NCBI GenBank assembly: GCA_964454015.1
Contig: CAYVQF010000020.1
Coordinates: 1 to 64,000 of the forward strand
Origin: CAYVQF01 sp964454015
GTDB lineage: Bacteria > Myxococcota_A > Bradymonadia > UBA4248
Length of the DNA: 64,000 nucleotides
Reading direction: 5' to 3'
In this document: one piece after another, positions 16,603-24,373 of the stretch
How the letters are laid out: the number at the start of each line of letters is the position of its first letter
Numbering within the stretch: position 1 is the first letter of the stretch
Notes under the pieces: generated by a model
What the model was told of the DNA's origin: nothing
Database searches by the model: none
What the model saw: only the letters and a program-made list of their open reading frames with translations
Program-made: the position numbers and the translations under genes

Positions 16603-17934
16603 ATGTCCTGTACCCTCAGCATCGGTATCCGCCGCGAAGACAAAAACGTCTGGGAGCGCCGCGTCCCCCTGGCCCCGGAACAAGTCGCCGAGCTGATCCA
16701 GCGCTGTGGATACCGCTTCTCGGTCCAACCTTCCCCGACCCGCGCCTTCCCCGACACGGCCTACGCCGAAGCGGGCGCCACCCTCACGGACGACCTCTCG
16801 ACCTGCGACCTGGTCCTGGCGGTCAAAGAGATTCCCCAGCGCCTCTTCCGCCAACACGGCGCCTACCTCTACTTCTCCCACACCATCAAGGGCCAAGCCT
16901 ACAACATGGCCATGCTCCAGCGCCTCATCGACCTCGAGGCCACCCTCCTCGATTACGAATGCATCACCAACGACCAAGGACGCCGCACGGTCTTCTTCGG
17001 CAACTACGCCGGCCTCGCCGGCATGATCGATACCTTGTGGACCCTGGGCCAGCGCCTCGCCGGTGAAGGTCACCCCACCCCACTGGCCCGCATCCAGCCG
17101 GCCCACGCCTACCCCAGCCTGGAAGCCGCCAAGGCCGCCATCGCCCAAGTGGGACAGGACCTCGCCCACGCCCCCTTGCCCGCCAGCCTCGGCCCCTGCG
17201 TCGTCGCCTTCCTCGGCTACGGCAACGTCTCCCGCGGCGCCCAAGAGATCTTCGACCTCCTGCCCCATCGCTGCGTCGACCCCAGCGCCCTAGCCAGCCT
17301 CTTCGCTTCCCCAGAAGCCGAAAGCCAGCTCATCAAGGTGGTCTACAAGGAGCGCGATCTGGTCACCCCCATCGCCGCCGACGCGCCCTTCGAGCTGCAA
17401 GAGTACTTCGAGCACCCCCAGCGCTACCAATCGCGCTTCGCCGAGGATCTGCCCTACCTCTCGGTCATCGTCAACGGCGTCTTCTGGAACCCCTCCTATC
17501 CGCGCTTCGTCACCTTGGCCGATCTCGACAAGGCCCACGCTGCGGGCGTCCTCCGCCTCAAGGTCGTCGGCGACATCACCTGCGACATCGGCGGCTCCAT
17601 CGAGTGTACCCACAAGTGCACCACCCCTGAAGAACCGGTCTTCACCTACCGACCGGCCACGGGCGACGCCCAAGACGGCATCTTGCCCAGCGGCATCAAC
17701 GTCATGGCCGTCGATAACCTGCCCTGCGAGCTCCCCGTCGAGGCCTCGCGCACCTTTGGCGCCATGCTCATGCCTTACTTGGAGAGTCTCCAGAGCCACT
17801 GCCAGCCAGGCCAAGTGGACACCGCCGGCCTCCACCCCGATCTAGCGCGCGCCCTCATCGTCGATGGCGGCAAGCTCACCCCCGGCTTCGCCTACCTCCA
17901 GCAACACCTCGACGCCCATGGCGCAGCGCGCTGA
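16603..17934 (+). CDS. Lysine-ketoglutarate reductase (saccharopine-forming), monofunctional
   Basis: A 443-residue protein matching the N-terminal half of eukaryotic aminoadipic semialdehyde synthase. The landmarks are 'IGIRREDKNVWERRVPL' at the start, 'FGNYAGLAGMIDTLWTLGQRL', the dinucleotide site 'VVAFLGYGNVSRGAQEIF', and 'GDITCDIGGSIECTHKCTTPEEP'. The family condenses lysine with 2-oxoglutarate to saccharopine using NADPH. The saccharopine dehydrogenase half is absent and no such gene lies in the window, so the partner must be elsewhere or the role differs. ATG 16603 has CAGGAGG seven bases upstream. An 8-bp perfect hairpin overlaps its stop codon. Confidence 0.85.
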   Translation: MSCTLSIGIRREDKNVWERRVPLAPEQVAELIQRCGYRFSVQPSPTRAFPDTAYAEAGATLTDDLSTCDLVLAVKEIPQRLFRQHGAYLYFSHTIKGQAYNMAMLQRLIDLEATLLDYECITNDQGRRTVFFGNYAGLAGMIDTLWTLGQRLAGEGHPTPLARIQPAHAYPSLEAAKAAIAQVGQDLAHAPLPASLGPCVVAFLGYGNVSRGAQEIFDLLPHRCVDPSALASLFASPEAESQLIKVVYKERDLVTPIAADAPFELQEYFEHPQRYQSRFAEDLPYLSVIVNGVFWNPSYPRFVTLADLDKAHAAGVLRLKVVGDITCDIGGSIECTHKCTTPEEPVFTYRPATGDAQDGILPSGINVMAVDNLPCELPVEASRTFGAMLMPYLESLQSHCQPGQVDTAGLHPDLARALIVDGGKLTPGFAYLQQHLDAHGAAR

Positions 17935-17952
17935 TCCACCCGCAGGTGGATC
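17933..17952 (+). terminator. Perfect 8-bp hairpin overlapping the reductase stop codon
   Basis: GATCCACC (17933-17940), loop CGCA, GGTGGATC (17945-17952). No T-run follows, so it may be a Rho-dependent or mRNA-end hairpin rather than a complete intrinsic terminator. Confidence 0.45.
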
Positions 17953-18016
17953 CCCACCGGCCAAGGCTTAGGCCTCGTTTTCGCCTCAGTGACCCACCAG
18001 GCGTAAAAGCAGAGGG

Positions 18017-18033
18017 GCGCCACCGGTGGGCGC
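18017..18033. promoter_or_regulatory. Near-palindrome upstream of a small lipoprotein gene
   Basis: GCGCCACC meets GGTGGGCGC with no loop and a single extra G, about 48 bp before the gene at 18081. The shape fits a dimeric DNA-binding site, but no regulator is known. Confidence 0.25.
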
Positions 18034-18080
18034 TACAACCCGCGCCGCCCCTCGCGACGGCCACCTCAGGAGTACAACCC

Positions 18081-18602
18081 ATGAAGAAGCTCGCCCTCTG
18101 TCTGCTCATCGCCTTTGCCGCCGCCGCCTTCGCCGCCTGCGACGACAACGGCTCCGATGAAAAAGATGTCGTCACCGACAGCCAGCCCGGCGATCCCCTC
18201 CAGAACGCCATCGACACCTACACCACCAAGCTCAACGGCATGTACACCGGCTTCTGCGTCTGCGCCGCCGACGCCGACAGCGCCTTCTGCCAGGAGGAGC
18301 CCGACAAGTGCTATGAAGACAGCGCCACCTGCCAGGCCGCCATCGCCGAGAGCTACACCCTCAGCGCCGAGCAGATGGCCTGCGCCAAAGGCGTGGCCCA
18401 ACGCGATCCCGCCCTCGGCCAGGCCTTCTTCGAGTGCCTGAGCCAGGCCGCCGATGACTACGTCACCTGCGTCGCCGCCGTCAGCGAGTGCGGCAAAGAG
18501 GGGCTCTACGCCTGTGGCGACGCCAACGAGCACGCCGACTGCACCCTCCCCGAAGCGTGGAAGGCCGACTGGGACGCCTGCTTCGCCCCCAGCGAAGACT
18601 AA
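18081..18602 (+). CDS. Small Cys-rich lipoprotein
   Basis: A 173-residue protein with signal peptide and lipobox FAAC (Cys about 21), followed by an Asp/Lys linker. The mature part is acidic and helical, with about a dozen Cys residues in spaced pairs such as 'CVCAADADSAFC', 'DKCYEDSATC' and 'ECGKEGLYAC', probably forming disulfides. The ATG was chosen because it starts the signal peptide and follows AGGAG. No family was recognised. It converges on the alanine racemase gene with 2 bp between stops, and a near-palindrome lies upstream. Location is the periplasm or outer membrane; function unknown. Confidence 0.75.
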   Translation: MKKLALCLLIAFAAAAFAACDDNGSDEKDVVTDSQPGDPLQNAIDTYTTKLNGMYTGFCVCAADADSAFCQEEPDKCYEDSATCQAAIAESYTLSAEQMACAKGVAQRDPALGQAFFECLSQAADDYVTCVAAVSECGKEGLYACGDANEHADCTLPEAWKADWDACFAPSED

Positions 18603-18604
18603 CC

Positions 18605-19765
18605 TCAGCGCACCACCACCCGCGGGATCTTCTCAGGTAGCCGCGCCAACAACTGATAGTTGAGCTGGTTGCTCATCTCGCAAAACGAGGCCACCGTGAT
18701 GGCCTGCCCCTTCTGTTTGCCGATGAGCACCACCTCGTCCCCCACGGCCACGCCGGGAACGTCCGTCACCCCAACGGTGATGGTGTTCATGGTGACGTTG
18801 CCCAAGACCGAGACCCGCTTGCCGCGGATCAACACGTGCCCGTTGTTGCTCAAAGAGCGGCTGAAACCGTTGGCGTAGCCCACGGGCACGATGGCCAACT
18901 TCATGGGCCGGTTGCTGAGAAAAGTGTTGCCATAGCCGATGAACTCACCCGAGCCCACCTCCTTCACCGCCATCACCCGCGACTTCCACGAGATCAGGCG
19001 CTTGAGATCCCGCCCGCGCTGCAAATCGTCCTGATAACGAAAAATGAAGGTCTCCTGGCTCGGCCAGAAACCATACTGGGCGATGCCCACCCGCACCATC
19101 TCCATCCGCGTCTCGGGGTAGGTCAAAGCCGCCGCCGAGCAGGCCGTGTGACGCGTCAGCCCCCCCACCCCGGCGCCAGCCAAAGTCTGCACCGCCCCGT
19201 AGAAGCGACCGATCTGCTGGTTCACTCGCAGGTGATTCGCCACGCTCTCGGCCCCGGCGTAGTGGGTACACACCCCCTCCACCCGCACCACATCACCATG
19301 GGCCACCAGCAGCCCCGCCACCCGCTCCAGCTCGGATAACACCAACCCCGTGCGATTGAAGCCCGTCTCGATCTCCAGGTGCACCTTGGCCACCTGCCCC
19401 AGGCGGCGCGCCAAAGCGATGGTCTTCTCCAAGCGCTCGACTTCAAACACGAAAAACGACACCCCTTGGGAAATCATCCACGCCAGCTCGTCGTCATCGT
19501 TGATGTGCCCCATCACCATGATCTCCGAGCCCTGACGCGCCACCTGCACCGCCGCATAAGCCTCGTCTGCCGAAAACACCGAGAAGTGATCGATCCCTTG
19601 CTGCTCCGCCAAGGGGATGATGTTCCCCACCCCGTGGCCATAGGCGTCGCCCTTGATCACCGACGAAATCCGCACCCCGCTGCCGAACAAGTCGCGCAAG
19701 TACTTGATGTTGTTCTTGTAAGCCGACCGACTGATCTCGATCACCGAAGTCGCTTTGATTGCCAT
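18605..19765 (-). CDS. alr: Alanine racemase-family PLP enzyme
   Basis: A 386-residue fold-type III PLP racemase. The PLP lysine is K38 in 'SVIKGDAYGHG', and the second catalytic base is Y278 in 'FIGYGNTF'. Further motifs are 'HLEIETGFNRTGL', 'GVCTHYAGAES' and 'VGYANGFSRSLSN'. The 'ETGFNRTG' form differs from the usual 'DTGMxRxG' of housekeeping Alr, so a catabolic or broad-specificity racemase is possible. ATG 19765 is preferred with GGTGAG upstream; ATG 19780, overlapping the previous stop, is the alternative. It is the last gene of an operon with an M20 amidohydrolase and a sodium symporter, which argues for D/L amino acid use rather than wall synthesis alone. Confidence 0.88.
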   Translation of the reverse strand: MAIKATSVIEISRSAYKNNIKYLRDLFGSGVRISSVIKGDAYGHGVGNIIPLAEQQGIDHFSVFSADEAYAAVQVARQGSEIMVMGHINDDDELAWMISQGVSFFVFEVERLEKTIALARRLGQVAKVHLEIETGFNRTGLVLSELERVAGLLVAHGDVVRVEGVCTHYAGAESVANHLRVNQQIGRFYGAVQTLAGAGVGGLTRHTACSAAALTYPETRMEMVRVGIAQYGFWPSQETFIFRYQDDLQRGRDLKRLISWKSRVMAVKEVGSGEFIGYGNTFLSNRPMKLAIVPVGYANGFSRSLSNNGHVLIRGKRVSVLGNVTMNTITVGVTDVPGVAVGDEVVLIGKQKGQAITVASFCEMSNQLNYQLLARLPEKIPRVVVR

Positions 19766-19772
19766 GGCGCAC

Positions 19773-20942
19773 TCACCCATTCACCGCACCCACGACCGCA
19801 TCGTGAAAACGCAGCCCAATGCCCAACAAATCATCAGGAAAATCATAACCTTCGTCGTGCAAGGGCGCCTGCCCCTCACCCGCGCCCAGGCCCACCAAGG
19901 CGCCCCGATAGCGCTGTGTCAGGTGGCCAAAATCCTCGGACCAGGCCATGGGCCGGCCCAAGGCCTCCCAAGCGAAGGACCCATCGGCTACCACCCTCTG
20001 CAGCACGGCGTAGGCCTCAGGCGCGGTGACCACCGCCGGAAAAGCCTCTCGCGTCGAGAACGTGAGCCCTAGACCAGCCTCGGCACAGTGGGCCTCGGCT
20101 TGGGCCCGCACCGCCCCCAACAGCCGCGCCAGGGCCGCGTCATCCCCTGCCCGCAAGGTCGCCATCAGCACCGCCTGCCCTGGCGTCGTGCCAAAAGCCA
20201 CCTCGCCCAGGCGCGCATGGATCAAGGTCAACTGGCAGCTCACCCCCTCCGGCGCCAGCGCCGCTGGCAGCGCCTCCAGCGCCAACATCAGCGACGCCAG
20301 CGCCCGTGCTGGGCTCCGCCCAAGGGCCGGCGTCGCCGCATGCGACGTCGCCCCATGCAGCGCCATCACCACGCCCGTGGACGCCGAAGCAAAGGACCCG
20401 GGAGCCAACACCAAGCGCCCCAGCGCATAGCCCGGCAGGTTGTGCAACGCGAAGACGTAGTCCGGCGCGATCTGCTCCCAGCGCGCGTCCGCCAACGCCG
20501 CCGCTGCACCCGCGCCGGTCTCTTCGGCCGGCTGAAAGAAGAGCACCACCCGCCCCCGCTGCGGTGGCCGCCGCGCCAACAGCGGCGCCATCCCCGCCAA
20601 CATCGCCATGTGGCCGTCGTGACCACACTTGTGCGCCGCCCCCGCCCGCAGCGAGGCGTGGGGCAGCATGGATCCCACCTCCGGGATGGGCAGCGCGTCC
20701 ATGTCGGCCCGCAGCATCAGCGTCGGCCCCGACGCCGCGCCATCCCACCACAAGGCCAAGCCATGCCCACCCAAAGCCAGGATCTGCCCGGCGGGAGCGA
20801 AGGGAGCCATGAAAGCCACGAGCCGCTCCGCCGTCTCCACCTCGCCCCCCGACAGCTCCGGGTAGCGGTGCAGCTCGCGCCGCAGCGCGACCAGATCCGG
20901 CACCAGCGCCTGCAGCACAGTCTCACTGAGTCGCAAGCTCAT
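19773..20942 (-). CDS. M20-family amidohydrolase (hippurate/N-acyl-amino-acid type)
   Basis: A 389-residue cytoplasmic metallohydrolase. Metal-site motifs are 'MLRADMDALPI' (about 76-86), 'HKCGHDGHMAML' (104-115, with C106, H108 and H111) and 'FFQPAEETGAGA' (135-146, catalytic Glu near 140). This arrangement, with Cys in place of an Asp ligand, is typical of HipO/IAA-amino-acid hydrolase-type enzymes that cleave N-acyl amino acids. The start overlaps the symporter stop by 4 bp (ATGA), and the end abuts alr. A pathway of importing an acylated amino acid, deacylating it and racemising the product is a reasonable inference; the true substrate is unknown. Confidence 0.87.
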   Translation of the reverse strand: MSLRLSETVLQALVPDLVALRRELHRYPELSGGEVETAERLVAFMAPFAPAGQILALGGHGLALWWDGAASGPTLMLRADMDALPIPEVGSMLPHASLRAGAAHKCGHDGHMAMLAGMAPLLARRPPQRGRVVLFFQPAEETGAGAAAALADARWEQIAPDYVFALHNLPGYALGRLVLAPGSFASASTGVVMALHGATSHAATPALGRSPARALASLMLALEALPAALAPEGVSCQLTLIHARLGEVAFGTTPGQAVLMATLRAGDDAALARLLGAVRAQAEAHCAEAGLGLTFSTREAFPAVVTAPEAYAVLQRVVADGSFAWEALGRPMAWSEDFGHLTQRYRGALVGLGAGEGQAPLHDEGYDFPDDLLGIGLRFHDAVVGAVNG

Positions 20943-22408
20943 CGCCTCACCTCCTCACCACCACCCCCGCGCCGAACCGGCGCGAGCAACGACACCGCGA
21001 CGAAGACCACCAACGCCGCGCTCAGGCCCATGAGGTTGCCGTCCAGGCCCAGCGGCAGCGGGAGACCACTCACGGCCAGCCCTAGCGTCGTCCCGCCACC
21101 CACGACCATCGCCGCCAGCGCCGCCGTCGGGGTCCCGCGTTTGCTGTAAAGCGCTCCCAGCAGGGGCACCAATAGCCCTGAAACCATGAAGGCGTAGGAA
21201 TAGAGCATCAAGCTCAGCACCTCCGTCATCTGCGAGGCCAACAACACCGCCACCACGCCCACCACGGCGGTCACCACCTGAGAGCGACGCAAGAAGCGCT
21301 TGGACGCTGCACCCGCGGCCGCGTCCCCCCCCTTGACCCGCGCCACATCGGTCATCAGGTTCCCCGACGCCGCCATCAAACACGAATCGGCCGTCGATAA
21401 AATGGCCGAGAAGTAGGCCGACATCATCACCCCCATCAGCCCCACGGGCAGCACCGTGCGCAACAACATGGGCAGACCCGTCTCGGGGTCCATGGCCGCC
21501 ACCTCACCAGCGCCGAGATAACCAAAGAGCCCCTGCTCTGCCGCGACCCGCGCCAAGAGCCCCAGGCTCACCCCCATGAAGGCCATCACGGGCCACTCCA
21601 AGAATCCCGCGATGTACCAAGCCCGCTTGGCGCTCTTCTCGTCGGCGCACGCATAGATGCGCTGGTAGAGGGTCATGCCGACAAACCAAATCGGCAGAAT
21701 CGTCACCCCCCAGTTCACCACCTGCTGCCAGCGGATATGGTCCAAACGCAGCATCTCTGGTGCCAAGGTCGCCTCGATGCTCGCCCAGCCCCCCACGGCA
21801 AAATAGGAAACGGGAATGCCCACCAGCGACAGCCCAAGAATGAGAATGATCCACTGCACCGTGTCCGTGAGGATCACCGCCTTGAGGCCGCCCAACACCG
21901 TGTAGACCACCGCCACCGCGCCCATCACCCACAGCGCGACTTGGTGGTCCAGCCCCACGAAGGTCCCCGAAGCCAGCTTGGCACCGGCCAGTATCTGGGA
22001 GCTCGTAAAGCCCAAATACCCCACCGCCGAGATGATCCCCGCCACCAACGCGACCTTGGGCCCATAGACCTTGCCAAAGACCTGAGGGAAGGTCTGCAGG
22101 TTGGCAAAGAGCGCCTGCCCCTTCACCTTGGGAATGAGAAAGACCGCGCTCAGCCACGCCCCCAACAAACCCGTGAAGAGCATCCACGACCCCGACAGCC
22201 CCATGATGAAACCCAAGCCCCCAAGGCCAATGGAGAAACCGCCCCCCACGTCCGTGGCCACCACCGACAGCCCCACGTGCACGCTCCCCATGCGCCGTCC
22301 CCCCACGAAATAGTCATCGGCGCTCTGGTTCTTGCGGTAAAAATAAACGCCCACCCCGACCATGACGGCCATGTAGACGACGAATATCGACAAATCAATG
22401 AAGTGCAC
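20939..22408 (-). CDS. Sodium:solute symporter (SSS family)
   Basis: A 489-residue integral membrane protein with about 13 hydrophobic segments, beginning 'FIDLSIFVVYMAVMVGVGVYFYRK' without a cleaved signal. SSS hallmarks are 'DYFVGGRRMG', 'TDVGGGFSIG', 'VYTVLGGLKAVILTDTVQ' and 'SAILSTADSCLMAAS', which line the sodium and substrate path in the LeuT fold. It is the first gene of the operon with the M20 hydrolase and alr (4-bp overlap) and probably imports their substrate. Family members carry solutes as different as proline, pantothenate, sugars and urea, so specificity cannot be called from sequence. Confidence 0.9.
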   Translation of the reverse strand: MHFIDLSIFVVYMAVMVGVGVYFYRKNQSADDYFVGGRRMGSVHVGLSVVATDVGGGFSIGLGGLGFIMGLSGSWMLFTGLLGAWLSAVFLIPKVKGQALFANLQTFPQVFGKVYGPKVALVAGIISAVGYLGFTSSQILAGAKLASGTFVGLDHQVALWVMGAVAVVYTVLGGLKAVILTDTVQWIILILGLSLVGIPVSYFAVGGWASIEATLAPEMLRLDHIRWQQVVNWGVTILPIWFVGMTLYQRIYACADEKSAKRAWYIAGFLEWPVMAFMGVSLGLLARVAAEQGLFGYLGAGEVAAMDPETGLPMLLRTVLPVGLMGVMMSAYFSAILSTADSCLMAASGNLMTDVARVKGGDAAAGAASKRFLRRSQVVTAVVGVVAVLLASQMTEVLSLMLYSYAFMVSGLLVPLLGALYSKRGTPTAALAAMVVGGGTTLGLAVSGLPLPLGLDGNLMGLSAALVVFVAVSLLAPVRRGGGGEEVRR

Positions 22409-22649
22409 GGCTCACGCCTCTGTGGCACACCACACCAGCGCGCGGCGGCCCTCACCCCAGCGGCGGTCACTTCCATGTAGAGTCCCGTCCATCACCCACG
22501 CGGCACCCGCGCGGCGCTCTGGCGCGCAACCGCGCCCACACCTCGGACAAGCCCTTCAGAAGCCCAAAACACGCACCGCTAAGGCACTGTTTCCCTCAAC
22601 ATCTCCAACTCGATCTCGCGTCCTGTTGCCACCTCCACTTGGGCGCGCG

Positions 22650-22668
22650 CGGCCGCACCATGCGGCCG
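22650..22668. promoter_or_regulatory. Perfect inverted repeat in the symporter/amidase divergent region
   Basis: CGGCCGCA (22650-22657), loop CCA, TGCGGCCG (22661-22668). Its position between divergent catabolic genes suits an operator or an mRNA leader hairpin. Confidence 0.35.
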
Positions 22669-22724
22669 AGTCTCTACCGACCGCCATTGTACACGAAAAG
22701 CCCACCCTCGCCAGGGCCGCACCC

Positions 22725-22754
22725 TTGCCGCTGCCCACCCCCACGGCTTAATCT
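22725..22754 (+). promoter_or_regulatory. Sigma70-like promoter for the amidase
   Basis: TTGCCG (22725-22730), then 17 bp to TTAATC (22748) or 18 bp to TAATCT (22749-22754), about 45 bp before the start. Confidence 0.45.
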
Positions 22755-22799
22755 CCTCCCGACGCCGCGTCGCCCTCCACCCCCCACCCAGAGGCGCCC

Positions 22800-24098
22800 A
22801 TGACCCTCCACGCCGCCCCCCTCGCCCCAACCCTCGACCGACTCGCCACAGGCGAGCTGAACCTCCACGACCTCATCGACCAGGCCTGCGACCGCCTCGA
22901 ACGCGAGGAAGCTCGCGTCCAGGCCTTCGTCCCCGAAGCCGACCGCCGCGCCCGCCTCCACGCCGAGGCCACGGCCCTCACCGCACGCTTTCCCGATCCA
23001 CCCGCGCGGCCGCCCCTCTTCGGGGCCCTCGTTGGCGTCAAAGACATCTTCATCACCGCTGACCTCCCCACCCGCGCCGGCTCGGCCTTCGATCCAGCGC
23101 TCTTTCAGGGGCCTGACGCCGCCTGCGTCGCCCGCCTCCGCCAAGCAGGCGCCCTGGTCCTCGGCAAAACGGTCACCACCGAGTTCGCCTACTTCGAGCC
23201 CGGCCCCACCACCAACCCCCACCGCGCCACTCACACCCCCGGCGGCTCCAGCAGCGGCTCCGCCGCCGCCGTCGCCGCCGGCTTGTGCCACCTCGCCCTG
23301 GGCACCCAGACCATCGGCTCCGTGGTCCGCCCAGCCGCCTTCTGCGGCATCTACGGCTACAAGCCCAGCTTCGGGCGCATCCCCACGGAAGGCCTCATCC
23401 ACTTCTCTCGCGCCGCCGATCACGTGGGCTGCTTCACCCAAGACCTCGACGGCATCCTCGTCGCCGCCCGCGTCCTGGTCTCAGAGTGGCGCGAGCAGGA
23501 CGCCCCAACCACCCTGGTCCTGGGCATCCCCGAAGGCCCCTACCTCGACCAAGCCGCGACAGAAGCTCGCGCCTCTTTCGAAGACACCGTGGCGCGCCTC
23601 CAAGCGCGCGGCCTCGAGGTGCGGCGCGTGCCCCTCATGGCCGACATCGCGGACATCGCCAGCCGCCACCACCAGCTCATCGCCGCCGAGATGGCCGCTG
23701 AGCACCAACAGTGGTTCGAGGCGCAGCGGACCCAGTACCGGCCGCGCACCCTCGCCCTCATCGAAGAGGGGCGCGCCATCGCCCCCGAGATCGTGGCCAA
23801 CGCCCGCCAAGGCCAAGGGCGGCTGCGCCAGGAGATCCACGCCGCCATGGCCGCACACGCCATCGATCTGTGGCTCACCCCAGCCGCCCTCGGCCCTGCT
23901 CCCGAAGGCCTCGCCAGCACGGGCAACCCCGCCATGAGCCTCCCCTGGACCCACGCTGGGCTCCCCTCCTTGGCCATCCCCAGCGCTTGGGCCGAGAACG
24001 GCCTCCCCTTGGCGATTCAAGTCGTCGCCGCTTTCGGCGCCGATGAGCGCCTCTTGACCAGCGCCAAAGCCCACCTCGCCGAGCTGCTCCCGCGCTGA
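22800..24098 (+). CDS. Amidase signature family hydrolase
   Basis: A 432-residue enzyme with the Ser-cisSer-Lys signature. The Lys is in 'GALVGVKDIFI' (about 75-85). The Gly/Ser-rich loop is 'TPGGSSSGSAAAVAAG', and the nucleophile region is 'GTQTIGSVVRPAAFCGIYGYKP'. Family members hydrolyse amide bonds of diverse small molecules; the C-terminal half that sets specificity ('GNPAMSLPWTHAGLPSLAIP') does not point to a known substrate. It lacks a signal peptide, so it acts in the cytoplasm. It is transcribed away from the symporter operon and toward fdrA, within a region rich in C-N hydrolases, which suggests a role in the same nitrogen-compound catabolism. Confidence 0.88.
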   Translation: MTLHAAPLAPTLDRLATGELNLHDLIDQACDRLEREEARVQAFVPEADRRARLHAEATALTARFPDPPARPPLFGALVGVKDIFITADLPTRAGSAFDPALFQGPDAACVARLRQAGALVLGKTVTTEFAYFEPGPTTNPHRATHTPGGSSSGSAAAVAAGLCHLALGTQTIGSVVRPAAFCGIYGYKPSFGRIPTEGLIHFSRAADHVGCFTQDLDGILVAARVLVSEWREQDAPTTLVLGIPEGPYLDQAATEARASFEDTVARLQARGLEVRRVPLMADIADIASRHHQLIAAEMAAEHQQWFEAQRTQYRPRTLALIEEGRAIAPEIVANARQGQGRLRQEIHAAMAAHAIDLWLTPAALGPAPEGLASTGNPAMSLPWTHAGLPSLAIPSAWAENGLPLAIQVVAAFGADERLLTSAKAHLAELLPR

Positions 24099-24183
24099 AG
24101 CCTACGGCTCACGCGCCTGCGACCCGACAACGGCGCCGCCAAGAGGCCCAGCGCCGCGCGCCAACCCAGAGGTCTCGAGCGAC

Positions 24184-24369
24184 TCAGGCGCCTTTGCTCA
24201 ATGCGGCGATCCGCTGCAGCGCATCCAAGACCCGCTCGTCGCCGCCCGCCGGCGGCGACCAGTCCACCTGCACCACGGCGTAATCCGTCGCCTCGAGGGC
24301 TTCTTTGAACGAAACCAAGCCGATGTTCACCACCTGCAGCTCTTCGTTGAATAGTTCGTTGATGGCCAT
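24184..24369 (-). CDS. Small FdrA-domain protein
   Basis: A 61-residue protein starting at ATG 24369 with GGGAG nine bases upstream and 4 bp after the fdrA stop. Its sequence contains 'LFNEELQVVNIGL' and 'VDWSPPAGGD'. This small module accompanies FdrA and DUF1116 proteins in many genomes as a stand-alone 'fdrA domain protein' (from memory of the family; not searched). It is presumably a subunit or linker of the FdrA/DUF1116 enzyme complex. The tight spacing guarantees co-expression with fdrA. No catalytic residues can be assigned. Confidence 0.75.
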   Translation of the reverse strand: MAINELFNEELQVVNIGLVSFKEALEATDYAVVQVDWSPPAGGDERVLDALQRIAALSKGA

Positions 24370-24373
24370 TGAC

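Larger units (their letters stand above)
22409..22799. other. Divergent intergenic region between the symporter operon and the amidase
   Basis: A 391-bp stretch without a credible gene. It holds an 8-bp perfect inverted repeat (22650-22668) and a plus-strand promoter (22725-22754). No clear promoter for the symporter operon was found, so that one is missing from this annotation. Confidence 0.5.
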
